Shown piece after piece: positions 1 to 6,003 of a DNA stretch of 17,634 nt. The notes under the pieces were generated by a model. It had not been told where the DNA came from and did not search any database. It worked only from the letters and a program-made list of their open reading frames with translations. The stretch comes from Patescibacteria group bacterium (GTDB taxonomy: Bacteria; Patescibacteriota; Minisyncoccia; Minisyncoccales; S141-161), in contig WFWQ01000006.1 of the NCBI GenBank assembly GCA_015491015.1, positions 1-17,634 on the forward strand, given 5' to 3'. Numbering within the stretch: position 1 is the stretch's first letter; every line of letters starts with the position of its first letter. Position numbers and translations under genes: made by a program.

Positions 1-1204
1 CAAAGTAAAACACTTTTTCTTCTTTTCCTTTTAACTCTAACTTTTCTACTTTAACTCCATTTTCTTTATCTAAAACCACTAATCCTAAAATCATAGGAGA
101 ATCCTCTAAATTTTTAAAACTCAACTTTATCTGTTCTTTACCGCCAACTATCTTATACCACTTGCCGGTATAAGGAAAATTAAAATCTTTGGTAGTAATC
201 TTATTCTCTCCCCAAGGAGGCAAAAAGATAGTTCGGGGAGAAATCCTTAACCCTTCAAAGACTGGATGATTATAGCAATAATAGACGAAATCTTGACAAT
301 CTCCTATTACCTGCGCTATTGCCCAATTCAAAAAGATCTCTTTAAAAGAATACATCTTAACCTTACTTTTCTTTAGACTTTCTTCTATAGCTAAAATTCC
401 TTTGAAAGGTGATTTGAGTAAAAAGTTAAGAAACTCTCCTCCAAAATGATTTATAAGATAAGCAGAAAGAACATAAACTAAAGCATAATCTTTTTCCTTA
501 TCCTCCCAGTCTAAAAGAGGATCTGAAGGATCAGAAAGAAACTTTTTGATTCTCCTGGAAAAATAACTATCTTGAGAAGAAATATCGTAACCTAAATAAA
601 TGGTTGAAGCCTCTGCAACTAACTCTTGGACCCACTTAGGTTCCTCTATACCTAAATTTTTAGTTTTTTGATTAAAAAAGATAAGATGGGTGAACTCATG
701 AGCTAAAACCTCTTTTAAAAAACTTTGGCCCAAAAGTTTAGGATTAAGATAAATAATCTCCTTTTGATTAGAAGTCGGAACCGCAGACTTAGGAAACTCA
801 TCTATTTCTCTAGTATAACCTGCATAATCTCCCTTTAGATTATGAAATAAAACGAAAATTCTAAATTCACCATCTATTCCTGGCTTCCATTCCGAACCTA
901 AGAGCGAAGTTAATTTAGGATAAATTTCTTTTTTAAAAACTAAATCTAATTGCTCTACCTTTTGAGAGAGAATCTTTTTTTCCTGAGAACTTAAGCTATC
1001 TAACCAATCCTTTTCTCCATAAAAGATAAGAGATTTACCAGCTTTAATCAGTTGCGCTTCTACTCTTTCTCTGGAAAGAAGATCATAAGAAGGCTCAACA
1101 TAAAAAGTTTCTTTCAAAGGAATTAAAGCCAAAAGTCTCAAAGGAAAAAACAACCCTAAAAATAATAGGATACTTCCGATCTTCAAGCTTAAACTCAACT
1201 TCAT
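1..1204 (-). CDS. Secreted gluzincin-type metallopeptidase (partial, C-terminus off the window)
   Basis: Open reading frame of 401 visible codons on the minus strand; it starts with ATG at 1204 and runs off position 1, so the C-terminus is missing. Residues about 5-27 form a hydrophobic signal sequence, so the protein is probably exported or surface-anchored. The zinc motif HEFTH lies at residues 169-173. About twenty residues later comes WVQELVAEAS, where E194 is the expected third zinc ligand, as in gluzincins whose second motif resembles NEGxAE. The family is therefore a zinc peptidase of the general M1/M30/peptidase-MA type; the substrate cannot be inferred. The ATG lies 2 nt after the stop of the upstream gene, so the two are probably translationally coupled. 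No strong Shine-Dalgarno is seen. The metallopeptidase call is firm, the exact family is not. Confidence 0.8.
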   Translation of the reverse strand, partial: MKLSLSLKIGSILLFLGLFFPLRLLALIPLKETFYVEPSYDLLSRERVEAQLIKAGKSLIFYGEKDWLDSLSSQEKKILSQKVEQLDLVFKKEIYPKLTSLLGSEWKPGIDGEFRIFVLFHNLKGDYAGYTREIDEFPKSAVPTSNQKEIIYLNPKLLGQSFLKEVLAHEFTHLIFFNQKTKNLGIEEPKWVQELVAEASTIYLGYDISSQDSYFSRRIKKFLSDPSDPLLDWEDKEKDYALVYVLSAYLINHFGGEFLNFLLKSPFKGILAIEESLKKSKVKMYSFKEIFLNWAIAQVIGDCQDFVYYCYNHPVFEGLRISPRTIFLPPWGENKITTKDFNFPYTGKWYKIVGGKEQIKLSFKNLEDSPMILGLVVLDKENGVKVEKLELKGKEEKVFYF

Positions 1205-1206
1205 CT

Positions 1207-1914
1207 TTATTTTTTAAGCCTTTCACAGGGAGGATAAAGAGAACAGATTGCTTGAGGAAAAAGCGTGCTTAATTTCCCTAAACTTTCTCGATACACAAAC
1301 TCTTTAAACTTCATTTGATTGAGATCATAAACTCTATAACCTAAAGTTTCAGGACAATTTAAAGAGTTACAATTAGGATCTTTTAAAATTTCAGCTATTA
1401 AGATATTGTTTGAATCTAACCACCAAGCTTTATAAAACTTACAAGTTAAAGCACAAAAAGCTATTCGATAATATCTCCCCTCTCCCTTAGGATTAAAAAG
1501 AATACAACTTGAAAACTTAGGTTTTTCATAACTGTACAAACAGTTTACCCACATCTTTCGATCTGGAGAATAAACCGTAGCTTCCTTCCAACCTGGAATC
1601 CGCTTTTCTCTTCCGTCTAAAGCAACTTCGTTAAAAGGATATTTAAAGTTTTCTTCTCTATAAAACTTAAAATCTTCAAACTTTAGCTCTTTTCCTAAAG
1701 CCTTGCTCCAAAGGGATAAAACTTCTTTTAGATTCTTTTCCAAAGAAGCTCTTAAAGAAAAAGAAGTGGACTGATTAATCTTTATTGGACTTATTTGGCT
1801 TATTGTTGAGGGCTTTCTCAAAGAAAAGAGAGAGAAAGTAAGAATTGTATATAATATTATTCCTACCGAAATTAGAAAAAGTAAAGCCAACAAAATCAAA
1901 TCTTTTCTTTTCAT
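1207..1914 (-). CDS. Membrane-anchored, cysteine-rich extracytoplasmic protein of unknown function
   Basis: I do not recognise this family. From the ATG at 1914 it is 235 residues. It opens with MKRKD and a hydrophobic segment of about 22 residues, so a single N-terminal membrane anchor or uncleaved signal is likely. A Ser/Thr/Ile-rich linker and a soluble domain follow. The soluble part has eight cysteines, several as close pairs (CALTC, CNSLNC, CSLYPPC). The even number and the predicted extracytoplasmic location suggest disulfides. A TTG at 1944 would extend the frame by ten residues, but the -10 box of the likely promoter (1925-1930) lies inside that extension, so 1914 is the better start. 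It is first in an operon with the metallopeptidase 2 nt downstream, which suggests a joint role at the cell surface. Function unknown. Confidence 0.75.
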   Translation of the reverse strand: MKRKDLILLALLFLISVGIILYTILTFSLFSLRKPSTISQISPIKINQSTSFSLRASLEKNLKEVLSLWSKALGKELKFEDFKFYREENFKYPFNEVALDGREKRIPGWKEATVYSPDRKMWVNCLYSYEKPKFSSCILFNPKGEGRYYRIAFCALTCKFYKAWWLDSNNILIAEILKDPNCNSLNCPETLGYRVYDLNQMKFKEFVYRESLGKLSTLFPQAICSLYPPCERLKK

Positions 1915-1924
1915 ATTTTTCACT

Positions 1925-1953
1925 ATTATAATTGATTTGAACAATTAAAGCAA
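1925..1953 (-). promoter_or_regulatory. Promoter of the Cys-rich protein/metallopeptidase operon
   Basis: On the minus strand TTGCTT (1948-1953), a 17-bp spacer and a perfect TATAAT (1925-1930). The -10 ends 10 nt before the ATG at 1914, so transcription should begin about 3-5 nt upstream of the start codon. It lies next to the plus-strand promoter of the seven-TM gene. Confidence 0.6.
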
Positions 1954-1966
1954 AATTAAGTAAAAT
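1937..1966 (+). promoter_or_regulatory. Promoter of the seven-TM/HAMP operon
   Basis: TTGAAC (1937-1942), an 18-bp spacer and TAAAAT (1961-1966) on the plus strand, 12 nt before the ATG at 1979. It interleaves with the divergent promoter at 1925-1953, so the two transcription units could be co-regulated or could compete. A second TAAAAT at 1971-1976 is too close to the ATG to be the main -10. Confidence 0.45.
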
Positions 1967-1978
1967 AAAGTAAAATTT

Positions 1979-2692
1979 ATGCTAATTCTCTATCCTGGAC
2001 TTTTGTTCACAGCTTCGGTAGCTTTTATAGTATCCTTTTTTGGTTTTTTTGTTTTTCATACTTTAAAGAGAGAGTTAAATCTAAAAGATCTATCTAATTT
2101 AGCCTGGACTTTGTTTTGGTTAATATTCTCTTTATTATGGCTTGTTGTAGGAATAAGACACTTGATAGCTAGCACTGGAAACTTAGAGTTAGATCAGAAG
2201 TTATTTTACTTAACCCAAATCATAGTTTTCCTCCACTTTCCACCTTTAGGTTACTACATCTACTCTAAAATTACCCGCTCCAAAAAGGTAGCTCTTTTAG
2301 TCTTAGGGCTTTTCACTCTAATCTCAGTAGTGGCAGTTGTGCTTTTATTTAAATTCGGAATCCAAATAGGGCCTATTACCAAATATACTACAGAGTATGG
2401 ACCTAACCCATATACTTTGACTTTGTTCAAAGTGTTATTAGGCTTAGGGTTGACTCCTTTTTACCTGCTCTTTTTCTTTAAAATTTTAGAACTAATAAGA
2501 ACTAAAAAGATCCAAGATTTATCTTTGTTCTTTTTTACAGGTAGCATTGTGCTCTATGGAACCATTGGTTACTTTGACGAGGTGGGAGAACAAGAAGGGT
2601 GGGTATTAGTGCTCTTTAGATTAACCTATCTTTTAGTTTTGCTTTTAGTTTACATTGGAGCAATCTTTACTCCTAAAGAAGAGAAGGCTTAA
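1979..2692 (+). CDS. Seven-transmembrane protein, possible sensory receptor
   Basis: 237-residue integral membrane protein. Seven hydrophobic segments can be placed at about residues 7-27, 40-63, 74-97, 104-125, 146-171, 181-198 and 207-231, joined by short loops and ending in a short charged tail (TPKEEKA). I do not recognise a transporter or enzyme signature. The topology resembles the stand-alone or kinase-fused 7TM sensor modules of bacteria, but that is a resemblance in topology only. Its TAA is followed directly by the ATG of the HAMP protein (TAAATG), which argues for tight translational coupling and probably a shared complex: the 7TM protein as input and the HAMP coiled coil as transmitter. 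It could also be an uncharacterised transport or assembly factor. Confidence 0.75.
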   Translation: MLILYPGLLFTASVAFIVSFFGFFVFHTLKRELNLKDLSNLAWTLFWLIFSLLWLVVGIRHLIASTGNLELDQKLFYLTQIIVFLHFPPLGYYIYSKITRSKKVALLVLGLFTLISVVAVVLLFKFGIQIGPITKYTTEYGPNPYTLTLFKVLLGLGLTPFYLLFFFKILELIRTKKIQDLSLFFFTGSIVLYGTIGYFDEVGEQEGWVLVLFRLTYLLVLLLVYIGAIFTPKEEKA

Positions 2693-3364
2693 ATGAGAAA
2701 GAGCATCTTAGTTAAAATTGCTTTAATTATATTTTTATCTTCTTTAATTCCTGCTTGGTTTTTTAATCTTTTAATTGTATTTAGCTATCAAGACTTAATC
2801 AATGAATACCAAACGATAATCCAAGAGTATAAAATAGAAATTAGCTCTCAGCTTCAAAAAAACCTCAAAGAGTTAAAGCAGATAATATTTTCCCAAATCC
2901 TACTTACTTTGCTCTTAATTTTCATCTTAGTGGGATTCGCCTTTGGAATGTTATTTAAAGAAGTAATCTTGCCCTTAAGACATTTGGAAAAAGCTTTCAA
3001 AGAAGTAGCCAAGGGAAACTTAAAGATAGAACTAAAGACCCAAAGAACAGACGAGATAGGATCTTTAATTCAAGGTTTCAATCAAATGGTAAAAGAACTA
3101 AAGCAAACTCAAGATCTGTTAGAAGAAGAAAGAGCAAGTTTAGAGATTAAAGTAAAAGCTCGAACTAGAGCTTTAGAAGAAGAAAGACAGCTTTTAGAAG
3201 AAAAGGTAAAAGAAAGAACTAAAGAGTTAAAAGAAAGGATAGAAGAGCTAGAGAAGTTCCATAGGTTAGCAGTAGGAAGAGAACTCAAAATGATAGAGTT
3301 AAAACAAAAGCTCAAAGCTTTAGAAGAAAGACTTAAATCTCTGCAATCTGTCAAAAAGAGTTAA
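2693..3364 (+). CDS. TM-HAMP-coiled-coil signalling protein lacking an output domain
   Basis: 223 residues. TM1 spans about residues 6-29, then a short extracytoplasmic segment of about 35 residues, and TM2 about 65-88. A HAMP domain follows at about 86-138, with its proline (P94) and the DEIG motif at 120-123 of the second helix. The rest (about 138-218) is an uninterrupted charged coiled coil rich in Glu/Lys/Arg/Leu. It carries the sequence FHRLAVGRELKMIELKQ (189-205), which I associate with linker helices next to PAS or kinase modules. No histidine kinase, GGDEF, cyclase or methyl-accepting domain follows; the protein simply ends. It starts directly at the stop of the 7TM gene. It may signal by coiled-coil contact with a separate effector, or be a scaffold. 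HAMP assignment is confident, role unknown. Confidence 0.8.
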   Translation: MRKSILVKIALIIFLSSLIPAWFFNLLIVFSYQDLINEYQTIIQEYKIEISSQLQKNLKELKQIIFSQILLTLLLIFILVGFAFGMLFKEVILPLRHLEKAFKEVAKGNLKIELKTQRTDEIGSLIQGFNQMVKELKQTQDLLEEERASLEIKVKARTRALEEERQLLEEKVKERTKELKERIEELEKFHRLAVGRELKMIELKQKLKALEERLKSLQSVKKS

Positions 3365-3366
3365 AA

Positions 3367-3885
3367 TTACTCTACAATTAACCTTCCTCTCATGTCGCTG
3401 TGACCAACTCCACAGTAGACAGTACATCTAAAAGGAAAAACTCCCTTTTTATCTGCAACAAACTCAACTACGACTCTATCTCCTGGATTTAGATACTCAT
3501 CTATTCCAAAATCTGGCAAGCCAAATCCATGAGCAACATCTACACTTTCTATAATCAACCTTACTCTATCTCCGCGCTTTACTCTAATTGTGTCTGGTTC
3601 AAACTCCCATTGTTTAGCAATAATATTAAACTCTTTAACCTGAAGTGGTTGTTCCACCTTTTCGCTCACTTCTTCTTTAGCTTCGCTTCTTTCCTTTTCT
3701 TCCTTTAGTTGACTAACTTCTTTTTCAGGTTGCACCTTTTCTTCTCTACTTACCTCAGGAGAAGCTTTTGGTTCTAATTCTAAAGATGACTGAGGAGCTT
3801 TAGTTTTCTCACTCTCTTTAAACCAAAAGTAGCCTCCCAAAACTAAAATTAAGATAATTATTCCTATCCCTAACTCTTTTCTCAT
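3367..3885 (-). CDS. Membrane-anchored CuA-type cupredoxin (cytochrome oxidase subunit II-like domain)
   Basis: From the ATG at 3885 the protein has 172 residues. It has an N-terminal membrane anchor (MRKELGIGIIILILVLGGYF), a Glu/Lys/Pro-rich linker of about 60 residues, and a C-terminal cupredoxin of about 85. The end of that domain carries CTVYCGVGHSDM, matching the CuA spacing C-x3-C-x3-H-x2-M, and an upstream His occurs in DVAHGFGL. All side-chain ligands of a binuclear CuA centre are therefore present. The usual Glu, which binds through its backbone carbonyl, is replaced by Val. CuA domains accept electrons from cytochrome c or cupredoxins in terminal oxidases and N2O reductase, but no oxidase subunit I, haem protein or copper chaperone lies nearby. 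A GTG at 3924 with AAGGA only 3 nt before it would add 13 residues; ATG is preferred because it gives a normal signal anchor. The gene converges with the HAMP gene, with 2 nt between them. Confidence 0.85.
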   Translation of the reverse strand: MRKELGIGIIILILVLGGYFWFKESEKTKAPQSSLELEPKASPEVSREEKVQPEKEVSQLKEEKERSEAKEEVSEKVEQPLQVKEFNIIAKQWEFEPDTIRVKRGDRVRLIIESVDVAHGFGLPDFGIDEYLNPGDRVVVEFVADKKGVFPFRCTVYCGVGHSDMRGRLIVE

Positions 3886-4028
3886 ATTATTTAACTTATC
3901 TTTGGAGACCTTTAGAAAAACCACATTTCCTTAATTGAAATTTTAATATATTGTTTAAAAGGATACCACCAGAGGATCAAATAGAAGTTTTTTAAACCTA
4001 CATAGTCATATAATTTACTTGCTAATAA

Positions 4029-4838
4029 TTAGAATTTTAGAAATGGCAGTATAAGTTTTTTGTTGAAAGTAAATACAATCTCATCCTCCGCAGAAACTGA
4101 ACTTTGATCAAAAAATCTATCAATTTCGTTAAAAATAAACTCAAAATCTCTTTTTAACTTCCAGCTTTCTTCTAAATTATTTTTGCTAGCAAGCACCACA
4201 AATATTCTGTTATCTGCGCCAAATCTTTGAGATCCCTGATTTTCGTATAACCAAATTATAAGCTCTTTAGGATTTCTTAGTGCTTCATCCAAGGTATAAT
4301 TTTTAGGCAGATAAGTAATTTTTAAATCAAATGGTTGATTGTCAAAAAAGATATCAATTCCTTTATATTTCTTTAAGGTTGGTACGACCCGTGGATGCTG
4401 ACTTATATGATCTTCAATCAAAACCGTGGTCCAGTGATTGAACCAAGTAGCTATTACATAATGAGTAATATCATCGTGAAGCTTACTTTTTACTCTTTCG
4501 ATTAAATCGTTATATCTTACAAATCTCCTTACATATTCAGTTTGGATCTTTTGATCTAATTGGCCCTGTACTACTCCCCATTTAAATTCTTTAACTTTCA
4601 TCAACTCTTGTTTTAACTCTTCATCCGAAATTAACCTTCGCCTCTTTTCTACATATTCTCGATATTTCAACTTTATAAACTCATCGATTTTCTCCTCTGG
4701 AATATCAATTAATCTTTTGATAAGATCGGAGGCTTTACCTTTTGAATCTATCCCTAAAGATTCTGCCAACTCTCTTAACTCTTGAGTTCTCAGTGAATTT
4801 AACTTCAGGTTTATTAATTCTTTCTTTGAAACCAGCAT
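4029..4838 (-). CDS. Type II restriction endonuclease with N-terminal SAP domain, PD-(D/E)xK type
   Basis: 269 residues. Residues about 14-43 (LRTQELRELAESLGI, then KGKASDLIKRL) match a SAP helix-turn-helix DNA-binding motif. A central charged helical region follows. The putative nuclease core has E142, then KGIDIFF with D162, then PFDLKIT with D171 and K173, which fits the D-x(n)-(D/E)xK active site of restriction endonucleases. The call rests strongly on context: the ATG is 3 nt after the stop of an amino-methyltransferase gene on the same strand, the usual coupled order that lets the protective methylase be made first. No separate Shine-Dalgarno is needed. Recognition site unknown. The nuclease assignment is probable, not certain. 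Confidence 0.75.
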   Translation of the reverse strand: MLVSKKELINLKLNSLRTQELRELAESLGIDSKGKASDLIKRLIDIPEEKIDEFIKLKYREYVEKRRRLISDEELKQELMKVKEFKWGVVQGQLDQKIQTEYVRRFVRYNDLIERVKSKLHDDITHYVIATWFNHWTTVLIEDHISQHPRVVPTLKKYKGIDIFFDNQPFDLKITYLPKNYTLDEALRNPKELIIWLYENQGSQRFGADNRIFVVLASKNNLEESWKLKRDFEFIFNEIDRFFDQSSVSAEDEIVFTFNKKLILPFLKF

Positions 4839-4841
4839 AAC

Positions 4842-5654
4842 TTATTTTTTTTGAAATAATAAAATATATTCGTGCTTAAATATATAAAACCCCCCAACTA
4901 AAGCTCGGTAACGCCAGAGGTGCTCTTGGTTTCTTTTTGCACGGTTGTTCACCATATTTTTTACTAATATACTTTTAAGCTTTAGATCCTTTTTTCCTCT
5001 CTTAAGCGTCTCTTCCATTACATAGAATCCTAAAGGAATCCATTCGGAGTTGGTATATTTATCTCCAATCACAATAGCTAAATAATGTTTACTTTCCAGC
5101 AAATCAATGAAATTAGAAACAACGTCGCCAAATAATTTCAAAAATTCTCGAATAGATTTGGCATTACTCAAATCATCTTGACGGTTGCTAAACTTAATAA
5201 TGTCATGATAGGGAGGGTGCATTATAATAAGTTGAACATTTTTTCTCTTGTACCTTTTTAAAATCTCATCCACTTTTTTTCTTGTTTCTTTTTTAGTGCT
5301 GTCAGCAATTAAAATTTCTGTAAATACCTCCTTATCAAATAAAGATTCTTGGTTTATTCTTTGTTTTGCCATCTGAGCAACTTCTGGTAAAAGTTCTATT
5401 CCAATACCGTTTCTTCCTAACCTTTTACATTCTATAAGCGTAGTACCACTTCCCAAAAAAGTATCTAACACCACATCCCCTTTTTTTGTAAATCTTCTCA
5501 TTAACTGATTAGGAATTTGAGGGATGAAATTCCCATGGTAATCACCTCGGTGAGCTCCAGAATTATCTCTTTCTGGAATGATCCAGAGGCTATCTGTGAT
5601 TATATCTTTATACTGCTTCCAATTATTTAAATTTAAGTCGTTGATCTTGTCCAT
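4842..5654 (-). CDS. DNA amino-methyltransferase (N4-cytosine or N6-adenine) of a type II R-M system
   Basis: 270 residues. Motif order is X (around residues 40-54, HGNFIPQIPNQLMRRF), then I (LDTFLGSGTTLIE, 63-75, the AdoMet loop), then IV (IIMHPPYHD, 143-151). Motif IV normally reads (D/N/S)PP(Y/F/W); here the first residue is His (H146), a variant of the catalytic loop. Residues about 154-250 should hold the target-recognition region. The enzyme transfers methyl groups from AdoMet to an exocyclic amino group and protects sites from the paired nuclease encoded just downstream. Start at the ATG at 5654; TGC-TAAAAT 9 nt upstream gives a near-leaderless transcript, and a more distal promoter is also possible. 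Base specificity cannot be read from the motifs. Confidence 0.88.
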   Translation of the reverse strand: MDKINDLNLNNWKQYKDIITDSLWIIPERDNSGAHRGDYHGNFIPQIPNQLMRRFTKKGDVVLDTFLGSGTTLIECKRLGRNGIGIELLPEVAQMAKQRINQESLFDKEVFTEILIADSTKKETRKKVDEILKRYKRKNVQLIIMHPPYHDIIKFSNRQDDLSNAKSIREFLKLFGDVVSNFIDLLESKHYLAIVIGDKYTNSEWIPLGFYVMEETLKRGKKDLKLKSILVKNMVNNRAKRNQEHLWRYRALVGGFYIFKHEYILLFQKK

Positions 5655-5663
5655 AGTAATTTT

Positions 5664-5672
5664 ATTTTAGCA
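5664..5672 (-). promoter_or_regulatory. Proximal extended -10 promoter of the R-M operon
   Basis: Minus strand TGC-TAAAAT, an extended -10 element ending 9 nt before the methyltransferase ATG; no good -35 at 17 bp. It would give a leader of a few nucleotides at most. Confidence 0.35.
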
Positions 5673-5722
5673 ATTCACCTGGACTTGGGTTTAAAGCGTA
5701 AGAAACAATTTTGGGGTAATAT

Positions 5723-5759
5723 AATTTAGTTTAAATTTAGTTTATTACTAACTATACCA
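5723..5759 (-). promoter_or_regulatory. Distal extended -10 promoter and tandem 11-bp repeat upstream of the R-M genes
   Basis: Minus strand TGG-TATAGT (5751-5759) is an extended -10 element predicted to start transcription near 5745. From there on lie two perfect tandem copies of TAAACTAAATT (5744-5734 and 5733-5723), one helical turn apart. Head-to-tail repeats at +1 are a plausible operator, for example for autoregulation of the R-M genes. No C-protein gene is present. The rest of 5760-5881 is AT-rich, with poly-A/T runs and no feature I can support. Confidence 0.3.
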
Positions 5760-5881
5760 TTTGAAAATTTAAAAAGAAAGTCAAAAAAAAATCTAAAAAA
5801 ATTTGTTTTTTATAGGCTGGAAAAGTTAAGCAGAGTAGACAGAAAATCTAAGAAAACGTTAAAAAGGTAATTATTGTTTAG

Positions 5882-5952
5882 TCGGGGTGCTGGGATTCGA
5901 ACCCAGGCTACGTGCTCCCAAAGCACGCGTGCTACCATTACACCACACCCCG
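5882..5952 (-). tRNA. tRNA-Pro (anticodon UGG)
   Basis: A 71-nt cloverleaf on the minus strand. The acceptor stem is CGGGGTG paired with CACCCCG, with the C1-G72 pair and discriminator A73 typical of bacterial tRNA-Pro. The D arm contains AATGGTAG. The anticodon stem CGTGC/GCACG encloses the loop TTTGGGA, giving anticodon TGG followed by G37. The T arm carries GGTTCGAATCC. The 3' CCA is not encoded. Its own promoter lies 15 nt upstream. No clear hairpin terminator follows, only T-rich sequence. Confidence 0.95.
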
Positions 5953-5966
5953 ATTGACTATTAAAA

Positions 5967-5995
5967 AATCTACTGCAAAATTCTTTCTAAGTCAA
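5967..5995 (-). promoter_or_regulatory. Promoter of tRNA-Pro
   Basis: Minus strand TTGACT (5990-5995), a 17-bp spacer and TAGATT (5967-5972). Predicted start near 5960, about 8 nt before the mature tRNA 5' end. Confidence 0.6.
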
Positions 5996-6003
5996 AATTT
6001 CAA

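Noticed and set aside
3109..3354. Minus-strand open frame of 81 codons, Ser/Leu-rich
   Set aside because: It is the complement of the coiled-coil region of the HAMP gene; the repetitive Glu/Lys codons leave an open opposite frame. No own signals.
3356..3372. AGAGT/ACTCT hairpin between the convergent HAMP and CuA genes as a bidirectional terminator
   Set aside because: Stem of only five pairs and no T run on either strand.
3960..4028. Terminator after the restriction endonuclease gene
   Set aside because: Only a 5-bp stem with a bulge (GATCC/GGTATC) and no adequate T run follows.
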